Positions 20,897 to 33,319 are shown, counted from the first letter of the stretch. The stretch is DNA of 64,000 nucleotides from Silene conica (GCA_029255685.2 CM055312.2:1946649-2010648), one strand, 5' to 3'. The notes: a model not told the origin generated them from the letters alone. A program made the numbers and translations.

Positions 20897-23800
20897 TTAC
20901 ATCTTTCTAATTTGTTTCAATAGCTGATTTGCAACATACTGGTAAGCATGTTGTGTCATGTGTAGGCCATCCCAACTCACTCGAGAACTCGGGTTTGGAC
21001 ACGATACACCAGCTGGTGAACCGCAGTTACTGCAACACGGTGTGTACAGACCATTTGGATCAAAACCTGCAACACAATGAAATCATCTCAGTTCTCGATA
21101 CAAGATTCAGGAAGTTTAACGATTCAGAAACGATTCAGTAAGGCTCCGTTTGGCAGCACACTTCAGGTACCTGATCTGTCTGAAGTAGCTTTTTTGCCAA
21201 AAAAAATCAACTAGCATATTTTTTTGGAAGTGTTTGGCAAGTTGAAATGAAATGCTACATAAGGTAGCATTTTAGATTTCAGGTAACTGATTCTAGAATA
21301 TATTACTTTTTTACCCTTCAATCTATAATATACTTCCTCCATTCATATCTAACCTACCTATATTCCTTTTTCATCCATTCATATCCACTCTACCACTTTC
21401 CTTAAAAAAGAAAACAAAATGACTAAACTACCCTTATGGAAACCATTTATCTACATAAAATGCCATTTCATGGCCCACCTATAATCCACCATCACACATT
21501 TAAATTAATAAAAAAAATATCTTACACACTTCCAAATGTACCTTTAATAGTTTTTTAATATCTTACTTAATATTTACGCAAAAAGCATATATGTGCTTTG
21601 GATATGAACGGAGGAACTAGTAAATAATTATTATATTTTTTTGTCATTTCACTAAAATAAGCTACGTTTTCAGTTAGTTAGCCAAATAGTTTTTTATATA
21701 ATCAGTCAGCTTATCAGCTCCTAATTTTCAGCTACCTTTTCAGATTTCAGCTACTTTTTAGGTTTCAGATATCTTTTCAGGTTTCAGGTAGCTTTTCAGT
21801 TCGTTTTGCCAAACAGAGCCTAAATTTCATGTAACACGGTTAAACAGAAATGTGACGGACTCACCAAGAGCAGGTGCATTCCGCATTAGAGAATACAGAG
21901 CAGAGAAATAATCTCCATAGACGACTCTAACACCGGGATTTTGTCGTTGAATGTTCATTATCGCGCCTTGGAGTTGAGAATTATGGAATGCTGCAAACTC
22001 ATTCCAGCTCTTTAGACAACCAAGATCATCGTACGATGGATCACCAACTCTGATTCCAGCGCCACAAATCGGCATACAACCTACTGGAAAACTACCAGGA
22101 ACTATAATTCGTCTTGCCCCTAGATTGATCACTTCCTGCATAACATGGGCGAGATAAATACAAGACGTTTAGGCAATCATCGATACATAAGGCCAAAGAC
22201 GGAAAATCAACCCCATTAATGGTAATTGGTACAACATGTGACACGAAAAATCTAATGTGAGCATGCCCATATGGCCATATAGATTGCCGTATTGTAGAAG
22301 AAAGTTAAACACCAATAGAAAAGAATAAAACTTATCCCATCAAACATGCTTGTAAAACATATGAACCAAAATTAAATTGTCTGTACTGTAGAGTATCACA
22401 CATTCACATGTGCAGCAATTGGCCAAAACTTATAAATATCGTTCACACGGAATAAAAAAGGTTAATAAATGAGCGTGTCAAGAAACCAACTTAACCAAAA
22501 GTTTAAGTCGATGGTTGGAATTCCTTGATTCGTTTTATATTCTAACACTCCCCTCACACGAAACCCTTTTATCTTTTTGGGCCTGAAGTATGGGTGCAGG
22601 CGGGATTTCCTGGCCTGTTCTGATTATCCACTTTAGAATGGAGAGGGTGGGATTCGAATCCGTGACCGTTGGTCACATGGCTCTGATACCATGTCAAGAA
22701 ACCAACTCAACCAAAAGCTTAAGCCGATGGTTGGAATTCGGCCCTTTTTTCTTTTGGGCTTGAAGTGTGAGTGCAGGCGAGATTCCATTGCCTGTTCTGG
22801 TTATCCACTTTAGAATGGAGGGGGTGGGATTCAACCCGTGACCTTTGGTCACAAGGCTTGGATACCATGTCAAGAAAACAACTCAACCAAAAGCTTAAGC
22901 CGATGGTTGAAGTTCCTTGATTCATTTTTTATATTTTAACAGAGCGAGGCAAACAGAACCGAGTACTAGGGAAAAATGTTTACTCTGACAACATTGCTTA
23001 TGGCTTGAACAACATCAGGGACCAAACGGCGCAAATCTTGTAAATTTTCTCCGGCTAATCCTCCGGAATTATAATCGTCTCCTCCGATTCCTCCCACTAT
23101 GAATAATGCATTTCGTAGCTTTTGCTTACGCGCTGTGTAATACCAACAACCGGGTCAAGTCATCACGTTTACACGTTTACACGTTACATAGTTAAATAAG
23201 ACGGTGTTATACAATAAATTACCTGACGGGTTAGTACAAAGTTTGGAAAGGTGAGACTTGAACCAGCCAAGTTGAACAAGTAATGAACTACTAGTACCAA
23301 CCGCGGTAATTTTTTTTGCTGCAAGGAACGGAATATCTAGTGCAGTTGCTCCGGCCACAGCGAAGTTTACTCCATGGGTAAAGTTTCCGGACCTAGCCAA
23401 ATATGGATCGACTAACGGGAGTCTTAAAGCCCGAGCTGTTACACATTATTAAGCGACATACGTATATATTAGTATATCAGCGGATTAAACGAGTTGATCT
23501 AACTTAATCAGATACCGAAAATTTACCACCATAAACTAAACTTTTTACCTAAAATTTGACAATGACATTTTTAATCATAATAATAATTGGGTAAATTTTA
23601 TATTTTTTTAAAATAATTCTTCCAATATTCCTGGACCCATATAAGACAAGAGGTGAATTCAACAATGATAATAATAATCCGTCTCAAGTCATATATTTAC
23701 GGCTTCTTTAATTCCCTTTATAAAATAAAAGAAACGTAAACATTTCATCAGGACAGAAAAAACCGTATTTCTGTAAATACTAATAATAAATGTAATCGAT

Positions 23801-25025
23801 CTTGAAGCATACAGAGTAGTATGTTTATATAATTATTTAAATCGTCCGGTCAATTAGTGAGACCGAGATTTGGCACAAGCCACAAGTCCACAACACACTC
23901 CCATAATTTTGTTTTTATAAAATACAAGTAATATATTTCATAAAAACATATGTCAGGAAGATAAGATTTGGACCCAATACAATTGCGCCAACAAAACATC
24001 ATACTCGTATTATTTTATTCACAAATTATCGTATTTTAAACTTAAAACGGGTCAAATAATAAACTTATTTGCATAAATAAGATAAATTTTTACTCTCTAA
24101 CCTTCTTCATTTTTGTCTTATTTATATATAACTAGATAATATTTGACTCGTTTTAAGTTAAGGCAGATACTTATTGTATATAGGCCATGTTTGTTAAACG
24201 GCATATTGACCAATTTTTACCATGTTTGATCAGTCAATATGATAATTTTAGCATTTGATAAACAACGTATTGAAACATATTTGGGGTCAATATGCTGCTT
24301 ACCAAGCATATTATTTATAATATTCTAAACTTTTATAAAGAAAACTAACAATCAACTAATTGTAATTTGCTAGTTACCAAATACTCAAATTAGTTCTGCT
24401 AATTATAATATGCTAATCAAATTTTCTATTTAACTTTGTCTAATCTACCGTTACAATATGCTTATACTATTAATCAGACCCGTCTTATAACTTAGTGAAA
24501 GAATCTCTTTATTGTTCCACACTCATTTATTACTATTAATGACAAATTGCTTTTACATGGAAAGAGAATAGTTTTATATCATGAAGTATAAAACTAAGTG
24601 AGAGTAACTTTCTTTTTGAAATCCAAGTTTAACAAAAGTGAGATTCACTAATTTAGCGAAAGACATAATAGAAAAATTATGTGAGACGTCTCTCAATAAC
24701 GCTATTAAGAAACCGTTTCTCTATAGTTTTTGTGCGCAGAAGTTTTGGATAAAAGTGAAAGAAAGGTATAATTACCAATGTGATCAACCATAAGAAGACC
24801 ATCGGAGCAGCGACCGGTAGGACGATGAAAGAAAGTTTCACCATAAGGATTCATCCCGCAACCGACATTACCAGCCTGAAAAAAGACGTTACCAGTATCG
24901 GAGATCGAATCTCCGAACTGGTAAATAGCATCAATCTTAGGGAAGGGAGCTGCATTGCCCCTACCATTCACACAAACGGGAATTAAGAGGCATATTATTA
25001 TTATGAGTGTACGAATGGCCTCCAT
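20897..25025 (-). CDS. GDSL esterase/lipase, gene B (Asn to Asp in block III)
   Basis: Five exons on the minus strand (25025-24776, 23435-23223, 23132-22984, 22135-21865, 21066-20897) encode 350 aa with phases 1,1,0,1. The N-terminus MEAIRTLIIIICLLIPVCVNG is a clear signal peptide. Block I FGDSISDTGN carries Ser40. Block V WDGLHMTQH carries Asp327/His330. Block III reads GGIGGDDYN, so Asp173 replaces the Asn that the other four genes keep and that helps form the oxyanion hole in this family. The frame is otherwise intact, so the gene may be active with altered chemistry or may be losing function. Intron 3 contains a TRIM fossil and intron 4 two nested MITEs. Gene A is its closest relative in the window (shared RR(I/V)(I/V)VPGSFP block). 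Confidence 0.92.
21142..21820. mobile_element. PIF/Harbinger-type MITE in gene B intron 4
   Basis: The ends GGCTCCGTTTGGCA and TGCCAAACAGAGCC are inverted repeats, flanked by TAA on both sides (21139-21141, 21821-21823). The right part has repeated TTTCAG(C/G)TA motifs. A Stowaway element (21333-21617) is nested inside. A related, end-degraded block lies at 49280-49570. Confidence 0.82.
21333..21617. mobile_element. Nested Stowaway (Tc1/mariner) MITE
   Basis: The ends CTTCCTCCATTCATATC and GATATGAACGGAGGAAC are inverted repeats flanked by TA dinucleotides. The CTTCCTCC(G/A)TTC end is the hallmark of plant Stowaway elements. It sits inside the PIF-type element in gene B intron 4. Confidence 0.82.
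22476..22941 (-). mobile_element. TRIM-type LTR element (fossil) in gene B intron 3
   Basis: On the minus strand this 466-bp block starts TGTTA and ends TGACA. It is flanked by an exact 5-bp duplication GAGCG (22471-22475, 22942-22946). Three LTR-like segments (about 22476-22555, 22692-22740, 22867-22941) alternate with two short internal segments. Each internal segment begins with a TGGTATC-type site of the kind that pairs with initiator tRNA-Met. There is no coding capacity, as expected for a TRIM. The LTR-internal-LTR-internal-LTR order suggests recombination between two copies. Moderately old. Confidence 0.8.
24183..24490. repeat. MITE-like repeat in gene B intron 1
   Basis: It starts GGCCATGTTTGTTAAACGGC and carries TTTACCATGTTTGATCAGTC and AATATGCTGCTTACC blocks that recur in the intron 1 repeat of gene C (42207-42530). 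The right end is degraded. Confidence 0.55.
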
Positions 25026-25087
25026 TTTTGTGTGTTATGAGTTATGATGATGGGTTTTGTGAGTACTCTACCAGTTACGTTGGACGC

Positions 25088-25100
25088 GCTTATATAACGG
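25088..25100 (-). promoter_or_regulatory. Putative TATA box of gene B
   Basis: On the minus strand TTATATAAGCG lies about 65-73 bp upstream of the gene B ATG at 25025. That is a usual distance for a plant TATA box with a short 5' leader. Confidence 0.5.
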
Positions 25101-25119
25101 TAATAAAGGGTTAAGGGTA

Positions 25120-25152
25120 GTACTATTATTATTATTATTATTATTATTACTA
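25120..25152. repeat. ATT microsatellite
   Basis: A run of about nine ATT units lies upstream of gene B. Confidence 0.85.
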
Positions 25153-25848
25153 CTGTATTAAATGCGGCAATGAAGACATGAAGTTAAGTCAGGAAATAAT
25201 GGTGTGTATGTTGTGAGTTGTGACAATGTGAGTGGCCACTCATGTGAGGGAATAAGGATTCTTCTTTCACCTTATTTTAATCATTTAATGTGAACGGATT
25301 TCAACTTATGTGTTTGTGGTACTCAAGATAGAAAGAGTGAACCACTTTTAGGTCTGGTTGTTGTGCGGAAACGTGAATATGTCGTGTTTTGTCGTTTAGT
25401 TAAGTGAGTGTTCTCATATGCTTCTGAGTTTGTATGTTCATGTGTCTTTTTTGGAGAATTTGCTACGCATGCATGTCGAACATTCTCTGCATTCGATATA
25501 CTTTGGATTAGATCCGTCATTTCAGAAGTTGTAGAACAATAATAGTCTCTGGCATCCAATCTGGATAGGACCCGACAAACCCGTGAAACTCTATGCCTTA
25601 AAGTGTACACTATCTTCAAGTCTTGACTCCTCCTTGTGTCTGGCCCAAGCCAATCTGGCTCTTATACCATTATAATAGTAAAATATTATCCGCTTTGGCA
25701 CAAACTCTCACAGATAGAAAGAGTGGACCACTTACGGGTATGGTTGTTGTGGGGAAGCGTGAATATCAACAGTTTTAGTACACATATCCACAAATCACAC
25801 AATCAAGGCTACAAATCCTCCGTAATCCTTTCCTTTCATTTTCGTAGA
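25153..25848. other. Intergenic stretch with a spaced direct repeat
   Basis: No gene was found. A block of about 54 bp at 25328-25381 (GATAGAAAGAGTGAACCACTT...) recurs at 25716-25769 with few differences. The part at 25590-25710 (CTATCTTCAAGTCTTGACTCC, AATAGTAAAATATTATCCGC) has a relative at 28426-28520 on the other side of the Helitron. It may be the debris of an older repeat element; class not determined. Confidence 0.45.
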
Positions 25849-28190
25849 CTAGTCTTAAACCCGTGCAAATTGCACGGGTTGCTATTTTAGATTTGTTTAT
25901 CATAATGATTATTTTTCGTGCAAAGTTATGTTTAAAATTTCAATTTGTATTGTAATTTTAAGTGCAATTAGCGGGTTTGTGCATAAGGAACGTTGTAATA
26001 TCATGTAGTGCAAGTGACGCAGTAAGTTTAATTGGTTGACTATTCGTTGTATGTACTTTGATAAGTCATATTGTTAGTTAAGTTTGAGTTCTTACTTTGA
26101 GTTCTTACTTGTGTAACTTCAAAGAAAAAAATTGCTTATAAAATGCACTAAATTATATGGATGAAAATGAACACCAAATGATTGAGATAGTCGGAATAAT
26201 TATCTAAAATAAGATATGGTGAAGATAACTAATATAAGAATAAGATTGGAGAAATTAATATATACGATTGTTGTACTTGTGTAGTTGTGCTATGGCATTA
26301 GGTACATGTTGCACTTGTGTAGTTGTGCTATGGCAATAGGTACATTTAAACATTAGGTTATCATATGCACAATTAAAAGTTTTACTATATTATATAATCG
26401 TATAGTATACTTATTATAAATAAACATACATGAAATATGAGACAAATCTTAAAATAATAGTGACTCACTCATTTAGTATAAATTTATGTATGTACATTAT
26501 TCATGTTTCAATTTATGAATATATTACAGCTAGATCCGTTAATACTTGACCCGCTCCTGTTTTTTAGGGTCAAATACCTATTAATGTTGACTCGTGACCC
26601 TGTTGACCTGAAAACAAAATTTATTTCAGGGTTGAATCCAACTTGTTGACCCGGACACGAAACTTATTTCAGGGTCGAAATCTAACCTGTTTGACCGTTG
26701 GGTCAAAAATAAATGAATAATATTATTAAAACATTAATATTTTAGTGTTATATTTTATAAAATAAATATAATAATAATATTTCAAAATTTTAAGTTAAAT
26801 TATAAATATCAAATATGATAATTTTACGAAATATGTTTTTTCGGCTTTACATATGATAAAATAAAGGACGGCATAAACTACTTTGGCCTGAATTCAAACT
26901 TTGACCCGATCCGTATTCAATCGAAACGTAATGTTAATTGTGATCCAACTCATATGGCATGAGCCTCCTAATCCGTTTAAATGGCTTAATTAGAGATTCA
27001 CATTTATATCCCTCATTTATACTCCTAATTTGTCTCACTTAAAATGGATATATCGGTCTCAAATAAAAAGGGGTCAAATATTGTCTCACTTCTCTAGATG
27101 ATCCAATTATTTTGCTAATATCTAGGGACTTTAATTTTGTCTTACCTATTTCATTTAATCCGTCTAAAGATTAAAAAAATATACCCGTTTAAATGAAAAT
27201 TTGTGTATCTGAAAAGTCTAACATCAGTTCATGAAAACATAATCTCCCTCATTTACCATTTCTACCTACCATTCGATATAAAATTGTCCTCAATTGGTAG
27301 CCCTAATTGAAAATCATACTAATATATACACACATATAAGTCTCTTAATTTGTATTGTCCCATATTTTAAGATTATTTAAAGAAAATTGATGAATCATCT
27401 GCATTTTCCTTGAGTTAAAGAGTGTTCAGACGATATTAATAGAGTGAAGATGATGGTATTATTATCTACGATCAATATTTGATTCGCCTTTTAGTTTTAC
27501 CAAATATAAAAAAATGGGATAATGAATTTTGGATAAATTATGAGGAAAAATAGAACAATAAAGTTATACGGTAGGTAATATAACTGTCCTAGACCCAATA
27601 TCAAACTTGTGCATGCAAATCCTTTCTCTATATATATGTAATCTCAATCCTTTTACCCCAAAGCATAAAATAATTTAAGATTTTTTTAAAGTAAAAATGT
27701 GTGTTTTTAAATTTATGTTAATAGTCAAGCTTTTATTTATTTTGAGTTTATAAATATCCAATTTTGTTATATGCATTTTATAAAATGTATTTGATTGAAT
27801 TTTTTAAGATTCATTTGTTTTCAAACAGATTATCGCCGGTCGTGTGAGTTTGATTATAATTGTTACGTTGTATTTTTTTTTTTTTTGAAAGGAATTGTTA
27901 CGTTGTATTTCATTTCTATTTAATCACGTACTTAAATGCGTGTATATTTAATATTTAAGTAATTATTAAAGTTGTTGTAATTTTGTTATTTGATGAACAT
28001 AGTTGAATCATCAATTCTAATACTGAACATTTGAATAACAAACAAAATAAGTACTACCAAATGTTGCAATTAATTCCTATTTACATCATGGGTCCTAAAG
28101 TTAAGGAAACAAAAATTGCACTGTTAACTTGTTGACTTTCAACCACAGAGCGCCACATAGGCTATGTGGTTGTTGTTTTAATATATAGGA
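25849..28190 (-). mobile_element. Non-autonomous Helitron
   Basis: On the minus strand the element begins TCCTATATATTAAAAC at 28190, preceded by A. It ends CTAG at 25849, followed by T, so insertion between A and T is satisfied. A perfect 3' hairpin (CCCGTGC AATTT GCACGGG) ends about 10 bases before CTAG, as Helitrons require. The 2342-bp body has no Rep/helicase frame. It includes a duplicated AGTTGTGCTATGGCA(T/A)TAGGTACA (about 26280-26345) and ACCCG-type motifs near 26540-26700. Confidence 0.82.
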
Positions 28191-29116
28191 TATTGCAAAT
28201 ATTATGTATTTGTTTTCATAAACAATTGATTCCCTTTTGTAATATAAATAGGATAATACTCTTTGTAAAGATACACGGTTGATTAATAAACGATTTGCAT
28301 ATTCTTCTTATAATGATTCTAATAAATGGCTTTGTTTCACGAGATTTATGACGCCTTTTATACATTTAGCCTCAGACCGAGCTTGCTCAAGGATTTAACC
28401 CGAGCTAGGAGTTTTGTGCCTTTTTAGTGTGCGCTATCTTCAAGTCTGGACTCCGGGCATATGCTGCGCCAATGTCCAATATTCATAATAGTACGATATT
28501 ATTCGTTTTGGAAAAAGTCCTCCCAGATTTACTACTCTTAGACTCATTCCTAAAATGTCTCTTACTATTTAGTAGATACTTATAAAGAAGATTTTTCATC
28601 TTCTTACCACCAATGTTGACATGAATTTTCAGCCTAACAATCTTGTTATTAGATGACAAGTGGATAAAAATGTATGTCGGTGATCAAATAACTAATTGGG
28701 TGCATTGCCAAATTAGAAAGGATTGCCAAATTAGAAAGGTAAATAAATAAACGAGACATCCTTAAATGGATAAGCAAAAAAATGAATAAAACGGATAAAT
28801 TAATAAATTAGTGATTAGTTTATATATGTTTACCATTCTCAAATTAAATTTTTCTTAGATTAAAAGGAACAGTAACAAATACAAGATATTTCAAAATAAA
28901 ATAGAAATAATTAATGAAATAATACGATTATTTAAACTAATTCATTTCATACTCAAATACTCTCTTGCAAATTTTTTTGGAAATTCTTTGTTTACTTTTC
29001 AAGTATATATTTTGACAAAGATCCTACATTTACGCACAGTTCGAAGAAATAATATGAAAATTAATTCCAATAAATGAAATATATTACGAGTAGATGGAAG
29101 ATCTTCCACAAAAAAA
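28191..29116. other. A+T-rich intergenic DNA, no gene seen
   Basis: It holds the relative of the 25590-25710 repeat (about 28426-28520) and otherwise nothing recognisable. Confidence 0.5.
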
Positions 29117-29420
29117 ATTATACAACCAGATGCATATGAGCATCTAACAATCACGATGCATTTAATTGAGTTTATGTATATATTTTTTTTACCTTTTAAA
29201 CTATTTTGAGTTATATTTTAATTTTTTATTTCAAAATTAAAATATAGTTGAACATATATGTATTGTGTTTTAATTGTATAATAATTTTCTAAATTCAACA
29301 TTTTGTAAAGGAGTTCATAAACTTTACAATATAACTCAAATTCTTTCTACTAAAGTCCGAAATTAATATTAAAAAATTCAAAATATGTCCAGTTAATTGT
29401 ATACATTTTGTGATATAATC
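29117..29420. repeat. A+T-rich MITE family, copy 2
   Basis: It starts ATTATACAACCAGATGCATATGAG, then TTAAACTATTTTGAGTTATATT, and ends near TTGATATAATCACTCATTGAAG-like sequence. The ends are roughly inverted (TATACAACCAG against CTGGTTGTATA in better copies). Confidence 0.6.
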
Positions 29421-29599
29421 ACTCATTGAAGATCTTCCTTCCCATGTTTTATGATTTTATTAACCAAAGTTGACATATTTGCCTATGATTCCGATCCATA
29501 ACTTTACAAGTTACTCGTAACTAACATCTGCATATTGCGTAAAAATCTCTATTCCGTATTATTCATTCGACTAATAATATCTGTTGCTAAGATTCGCCA

Positions 29600-29930
29600 C
29601 AAATAGGACTATACATTCAGATGTATATGAGTATCGTACATCTAATACAAATCTAATTGAGCTTATATGCAATCTTTCTTGAGCTTTTAACCATTTTCTC
29701 TTGCACTATAATTTTTTTGTGTTAAAATTAAAATCTTTGGGTGTTATTCGTATTATTTTGAATTTCAATATAATATTTTGAGTTACATTTTTTTTATAAA
29801 GACACCTAGATTCTTTTCAATAAAACTCGTAAAATATATGTAAAACGTCAAATTCTTTGTTATAAAACTCGAAATTTATACTCCTAGATGTATATATATC
29901 TGGTTATATAATGCTCTAATTGAAGATTCA
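29600..29930. repeat. A+T-rich MITE family, copy 3
   Basis: It starts GGACTATACATTCAGATGTATA and ends TATCTGGTTATATAATGCTC. The two ends are clearly inverted. Confidence 0.65.
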
Positions 29931-30243
29931 CCAATTAGCAAAAATAATAGACCTAAAACATGTATACACATGGACATTAATGGGGGACTAATAATTAGTG
30001 TTGCTAAGGCTTAATTAGTTCCTAAAAATATGGCAAAATTAATGGAAGAAGAACAAAGTTAATGGGAGTGATTAAGCCTTAAGTATGAAGTAAATAATGA
30101 AACTTTTTGGTTTTCTGGCAAACCATGCGTACATGTTCCCGAACCCATGTTTAATTGTACGTAGTGGTGGGTTCCGACAATTTCAGCAGGAATGGCGCTA
30201 GATTGATTCAGGATCAATCATCCTCTGCCTCATTTGTCAACAA

Positions 30244-31470
30244 AACACATTTACTACTTTACTAGTACTTTTTTGTTTTTCAAATCGACAAATCAATTTT
30301 ACTTTTTTTCTTTTTAGGACGGAAATGCTTCCTTTATTATCATTTTTAATAGTTTCCTAGTATTTACTTTTATGCAATTTTGATTGATCTTACTTTAATT
30401 AGCCTGCCGCCATGGGATTGGATGACATAGAGTGACCTGAACCTAAACGTAAGGACGGGTTGAACTGAAATGGAATATCTTATGTCTTAGCTTGGACCGA
30501 GCTTAAATAAGCATTTATTATGGGGTATTTGTATATGGTCTCGCTAGGTTGGGAGACGTTAGCATGAGCTTGGGACAACTATCAACGGGTCAACCTGACT
30601 GGTGAATGTTTAGCCTGATGTAGCAGATCAGACTAAGCCGACGCGTTTAGACCTGACAAAGCTGACCTGGGACAAATTCCCTTACCTGAAATCAAATTTA
30701 GGACCCCGGATTTGACATGAAGTCAGAATTGACCACGCCTTGTTAGACCCGACTTGAATGTTATTTTTGCATTGATAGTTATCACTAAATAAATTATAAC
30801 AATTTACCTAACAACTTTTCAAACCCGAAATAACCCGATCCGACCCGAATGCTTGCAATTCAAACACATTTACTACTTTTTTGTTTTTCAAGTCGACAAA
30901 TTACATTTACTTTTTTCTTTGACAAAAATGTTCCTTTATTATCATTATTCTTAATAGTTTCCTAGGAGTATTTACTTTTATACAATTTTAATCTTACTTT
31001 AGTTAGAGTGCCGATTGGGATAGATTAGCCACGAGATTAGCCTGAACCCAAATGTAAGGACGGGTCGGGCTAAAATGAAATCTCTTAATGTCTTGGCTTG
31101 GACCGAGCCTAAATAAGTATTTATCATGGAGTGTTTGTTTATATGCCCCTTGGGTTAGGAGACGTTAACATGAGCTTGGCATACCTATCAACGGGTTAGT
31201 CTGACCGGTGAATGTTTAGCCTAATTTGGCAGATCGGGCCAAGCTGACATGTCTAGACCTGATAAACCTGACCTCTGACAAATTCCCAGACCCGACTGAA
31301 TTCAAGACCCACGGTTTGATTTGAAATCAGAATTGACCAGCCCTCATTAGACCCGACCCGAATGTTATATGTGCATTGATCGTCATCACTAAATAAATTG
31401 ATAACAACTTATCTGAAAACGTATCGAACTTGAAATGAGCGGATCCAACCCGAACTCATGTGTAGATTCA
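30244..31470. repeat. Tandem duplication of about 610 bp
   Basis: Unit 1 (about 30244-30862) and unit 2 (about 30863-31470) both begin ACACATTTACTACTTT. They share TAGTTTCCTAG, GCTTGGACCGAGC(T/C)TAAATAAG and ATCAACGGGT(C/T)A in the same order. The units have diverged noticeably, so the duplication is not recent. Their GACCTGA/CCCGAC-rich segments look like the interior of the hAT-type repeats. No coding sequence was found. Confidence 0.72.
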
Positions 31471-31779
31471 AACAACCTTAACTTGATTTAATCCGACCCG
31501 ATATCAGATCTAGGTATGTCGTATTTACCAGGTCAAACTGTAATCATATTTTCTTCGTAATTAAAGTTTATTTTTCATTTAAACATAATTCAATAAAGGT
31601 AAATATTTTGATTGCATGTTAGAATCAATTGTATTTGTCAACAATTTTATGGTCAGATTTTGAAAGTTAAAAACATAGAATATGAGGGTCGTTTGCCAAA
31701 AGTCTACGTGTTCCAACTTCCAAACTACTTGACCAAACCACAAAGTTGATAAAAAAACCCTTTTTGTAACCCAAATTAT

Positions 31780-31970
31780 CTGTCACCGATGTATCCGTTA
31801 CAAGATTGCGACGGGTCAAGTAATACCCATATGGAAAAAATATGACAAAAGTAGAATATCGAGGTAGTAGCAAACTATTTTGTCTTATCCACCAACATAA
31901 ATAATAGTTAAGTTTATCGCAAACTTATGACGGATATACCTATCACAAGGAAACTTACGTTTTCTCAAAG
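31780..31970. repeat. Short MITE-like repeat, GACGGGT/CGTCACAA family
   Basis: It starts TGTCACCGATGTATCCGTTAC and ends TTATGACGGATATACC(T)ATCACAAGG, with the GACGGGTCAAGTAATACCCAT block of the family. Confidence 0.5.
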
Positions 31971-32263
31971 GAAAAATCAATACAAAATCCTGAGAAAACC
32001 TAACGAATGTCCGACCAACCAGATCAATTAATTCCTCTTCTTATAGGAAGACACATAAGTCTATTAGTTAGCATAAATTAGGAATATGATTATGAAAGGG
32101 AAAGGACACAAAAGTTTGGTAAATTTTGAGCAAACAATTGGAAATCTGTATAACAAGATTACACACATTTAACAATTTAATTAATATTCTCTCTTAAAAA
32201 CATATCTCCCTTTTTTTTGTGTAAAAACGAGTACTAAGTACGCTCGTATATTTACATAAATAG

Positions 32264-32590
32264 GATTATATAAGTTTATATATACTTCGTATATAAGTAT
32301 CGCATATTTAATAGAATTTATATGTACTTTTTTTGAGCTTTTAAAACTTCTAACTTATATTTTAATTTTTTAGGTGTTTAAATTAAAATCTTATTGAGTT
32401 TATATATATTATTTTTGAATTTCAATATAATATTTTGAGTTAAACTTTTTTTTTTTATATAAATTCGCTAATATTCTTTTCAATAAAGCTCATATAATGT
32501 ATATATAAGCTCAAATTATTTACCGTAAATAAAGCTCGAATTCTATGCTACCCAAATGTAAACAATTGGTTGTATAGTTCACTAATTATT
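32264..32590. repeat. A+T-rich MITE family, copy 4
   Basis: It starts AGGATTATATAAGTTTATATA and ends ACAATTGGTTGTATAGTTCAC. Internal blocks are as in the other copies. Confidence 0.6.
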
Positions 32591-32849
32591 GGTACATTTA
32601 CTCTAAGATAATATAACTAAACTCAAAACTTATTATCCATAATACGAAGTACTAGTTTACCTTCAACTTGACCAGTGGGATAAGACATTTTTTTACGACA
32701 TCGATAGCCCCGTCATTAGTACGAATTTACTATACATTGGTTTAAGGGCATTCACAATAGATGAATCTTTAAAAAAAATTTGTCACATAACACATCACCA
32801 AATTAACAAACCTTGTACATAACAATAATCAAACTTTTTTTTTAACCAA

Positions 32850-32975
32850 GTGGTGTTAAATTAGTCTAGTGATAACTGAGTTAAACCTTGCAACTTGCAG
32901 AAATGCAGGAGAGTTCTCAGGTTCGACTACCAGTTGGGGCGACCAGATTCAACCCCCTCGTAATTAAAAAAACTA
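32850..32975 (+). mobile_element. tRNA-derived SINE (short copy)
   Basis: It has an A-box-like TTAGTCTAGTGATAACTGAG and a B-box-like CAGGTTCGACTACC, and ends GATTCAACCCCCTCGTAATTAAAAAA. It is the same family as 7072-7275 but lacks about 70 bp between the B box and the end. Confidence 0.6.
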
Positions 32976-33319
32976 ATTAAACTCTTTCAAGATTCATGTT
33001 ATAAGATTTACTTTTTAGGTACCACCACTTGTCATGTTATCATACAAAATTACAAACCTGTACACAAATATGTAACCATTCTCATTTTTAAACCTCAAAT
33101 CTCATTCCTAAGAGACCTCTAAAAAATATAGGGGGTTGCGAAAGGTCGTCGGCGTTTTGCGAAAAATTGTCGGCGTTTTTTATAAAAAAGACAACCTCTA
33201 CCCTTTTCCCTCTATCTCTCTACCTTCTTTTCTCTGAAAGAAAAACAACAAAAACAACATAAAATCCAAAAAAACGGTTTCAACATCGATCAACAACATT
33301 AAACAACGACAACGATTCC

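Noticed and set aside
22559-22868. tRNA-like B box (GATTCGAATCC) as a tRNA gene
   Set aside because: It is part of the internal segment of the TRIM fossil next to its primer-binding site, and no cloverleaf folds around it.
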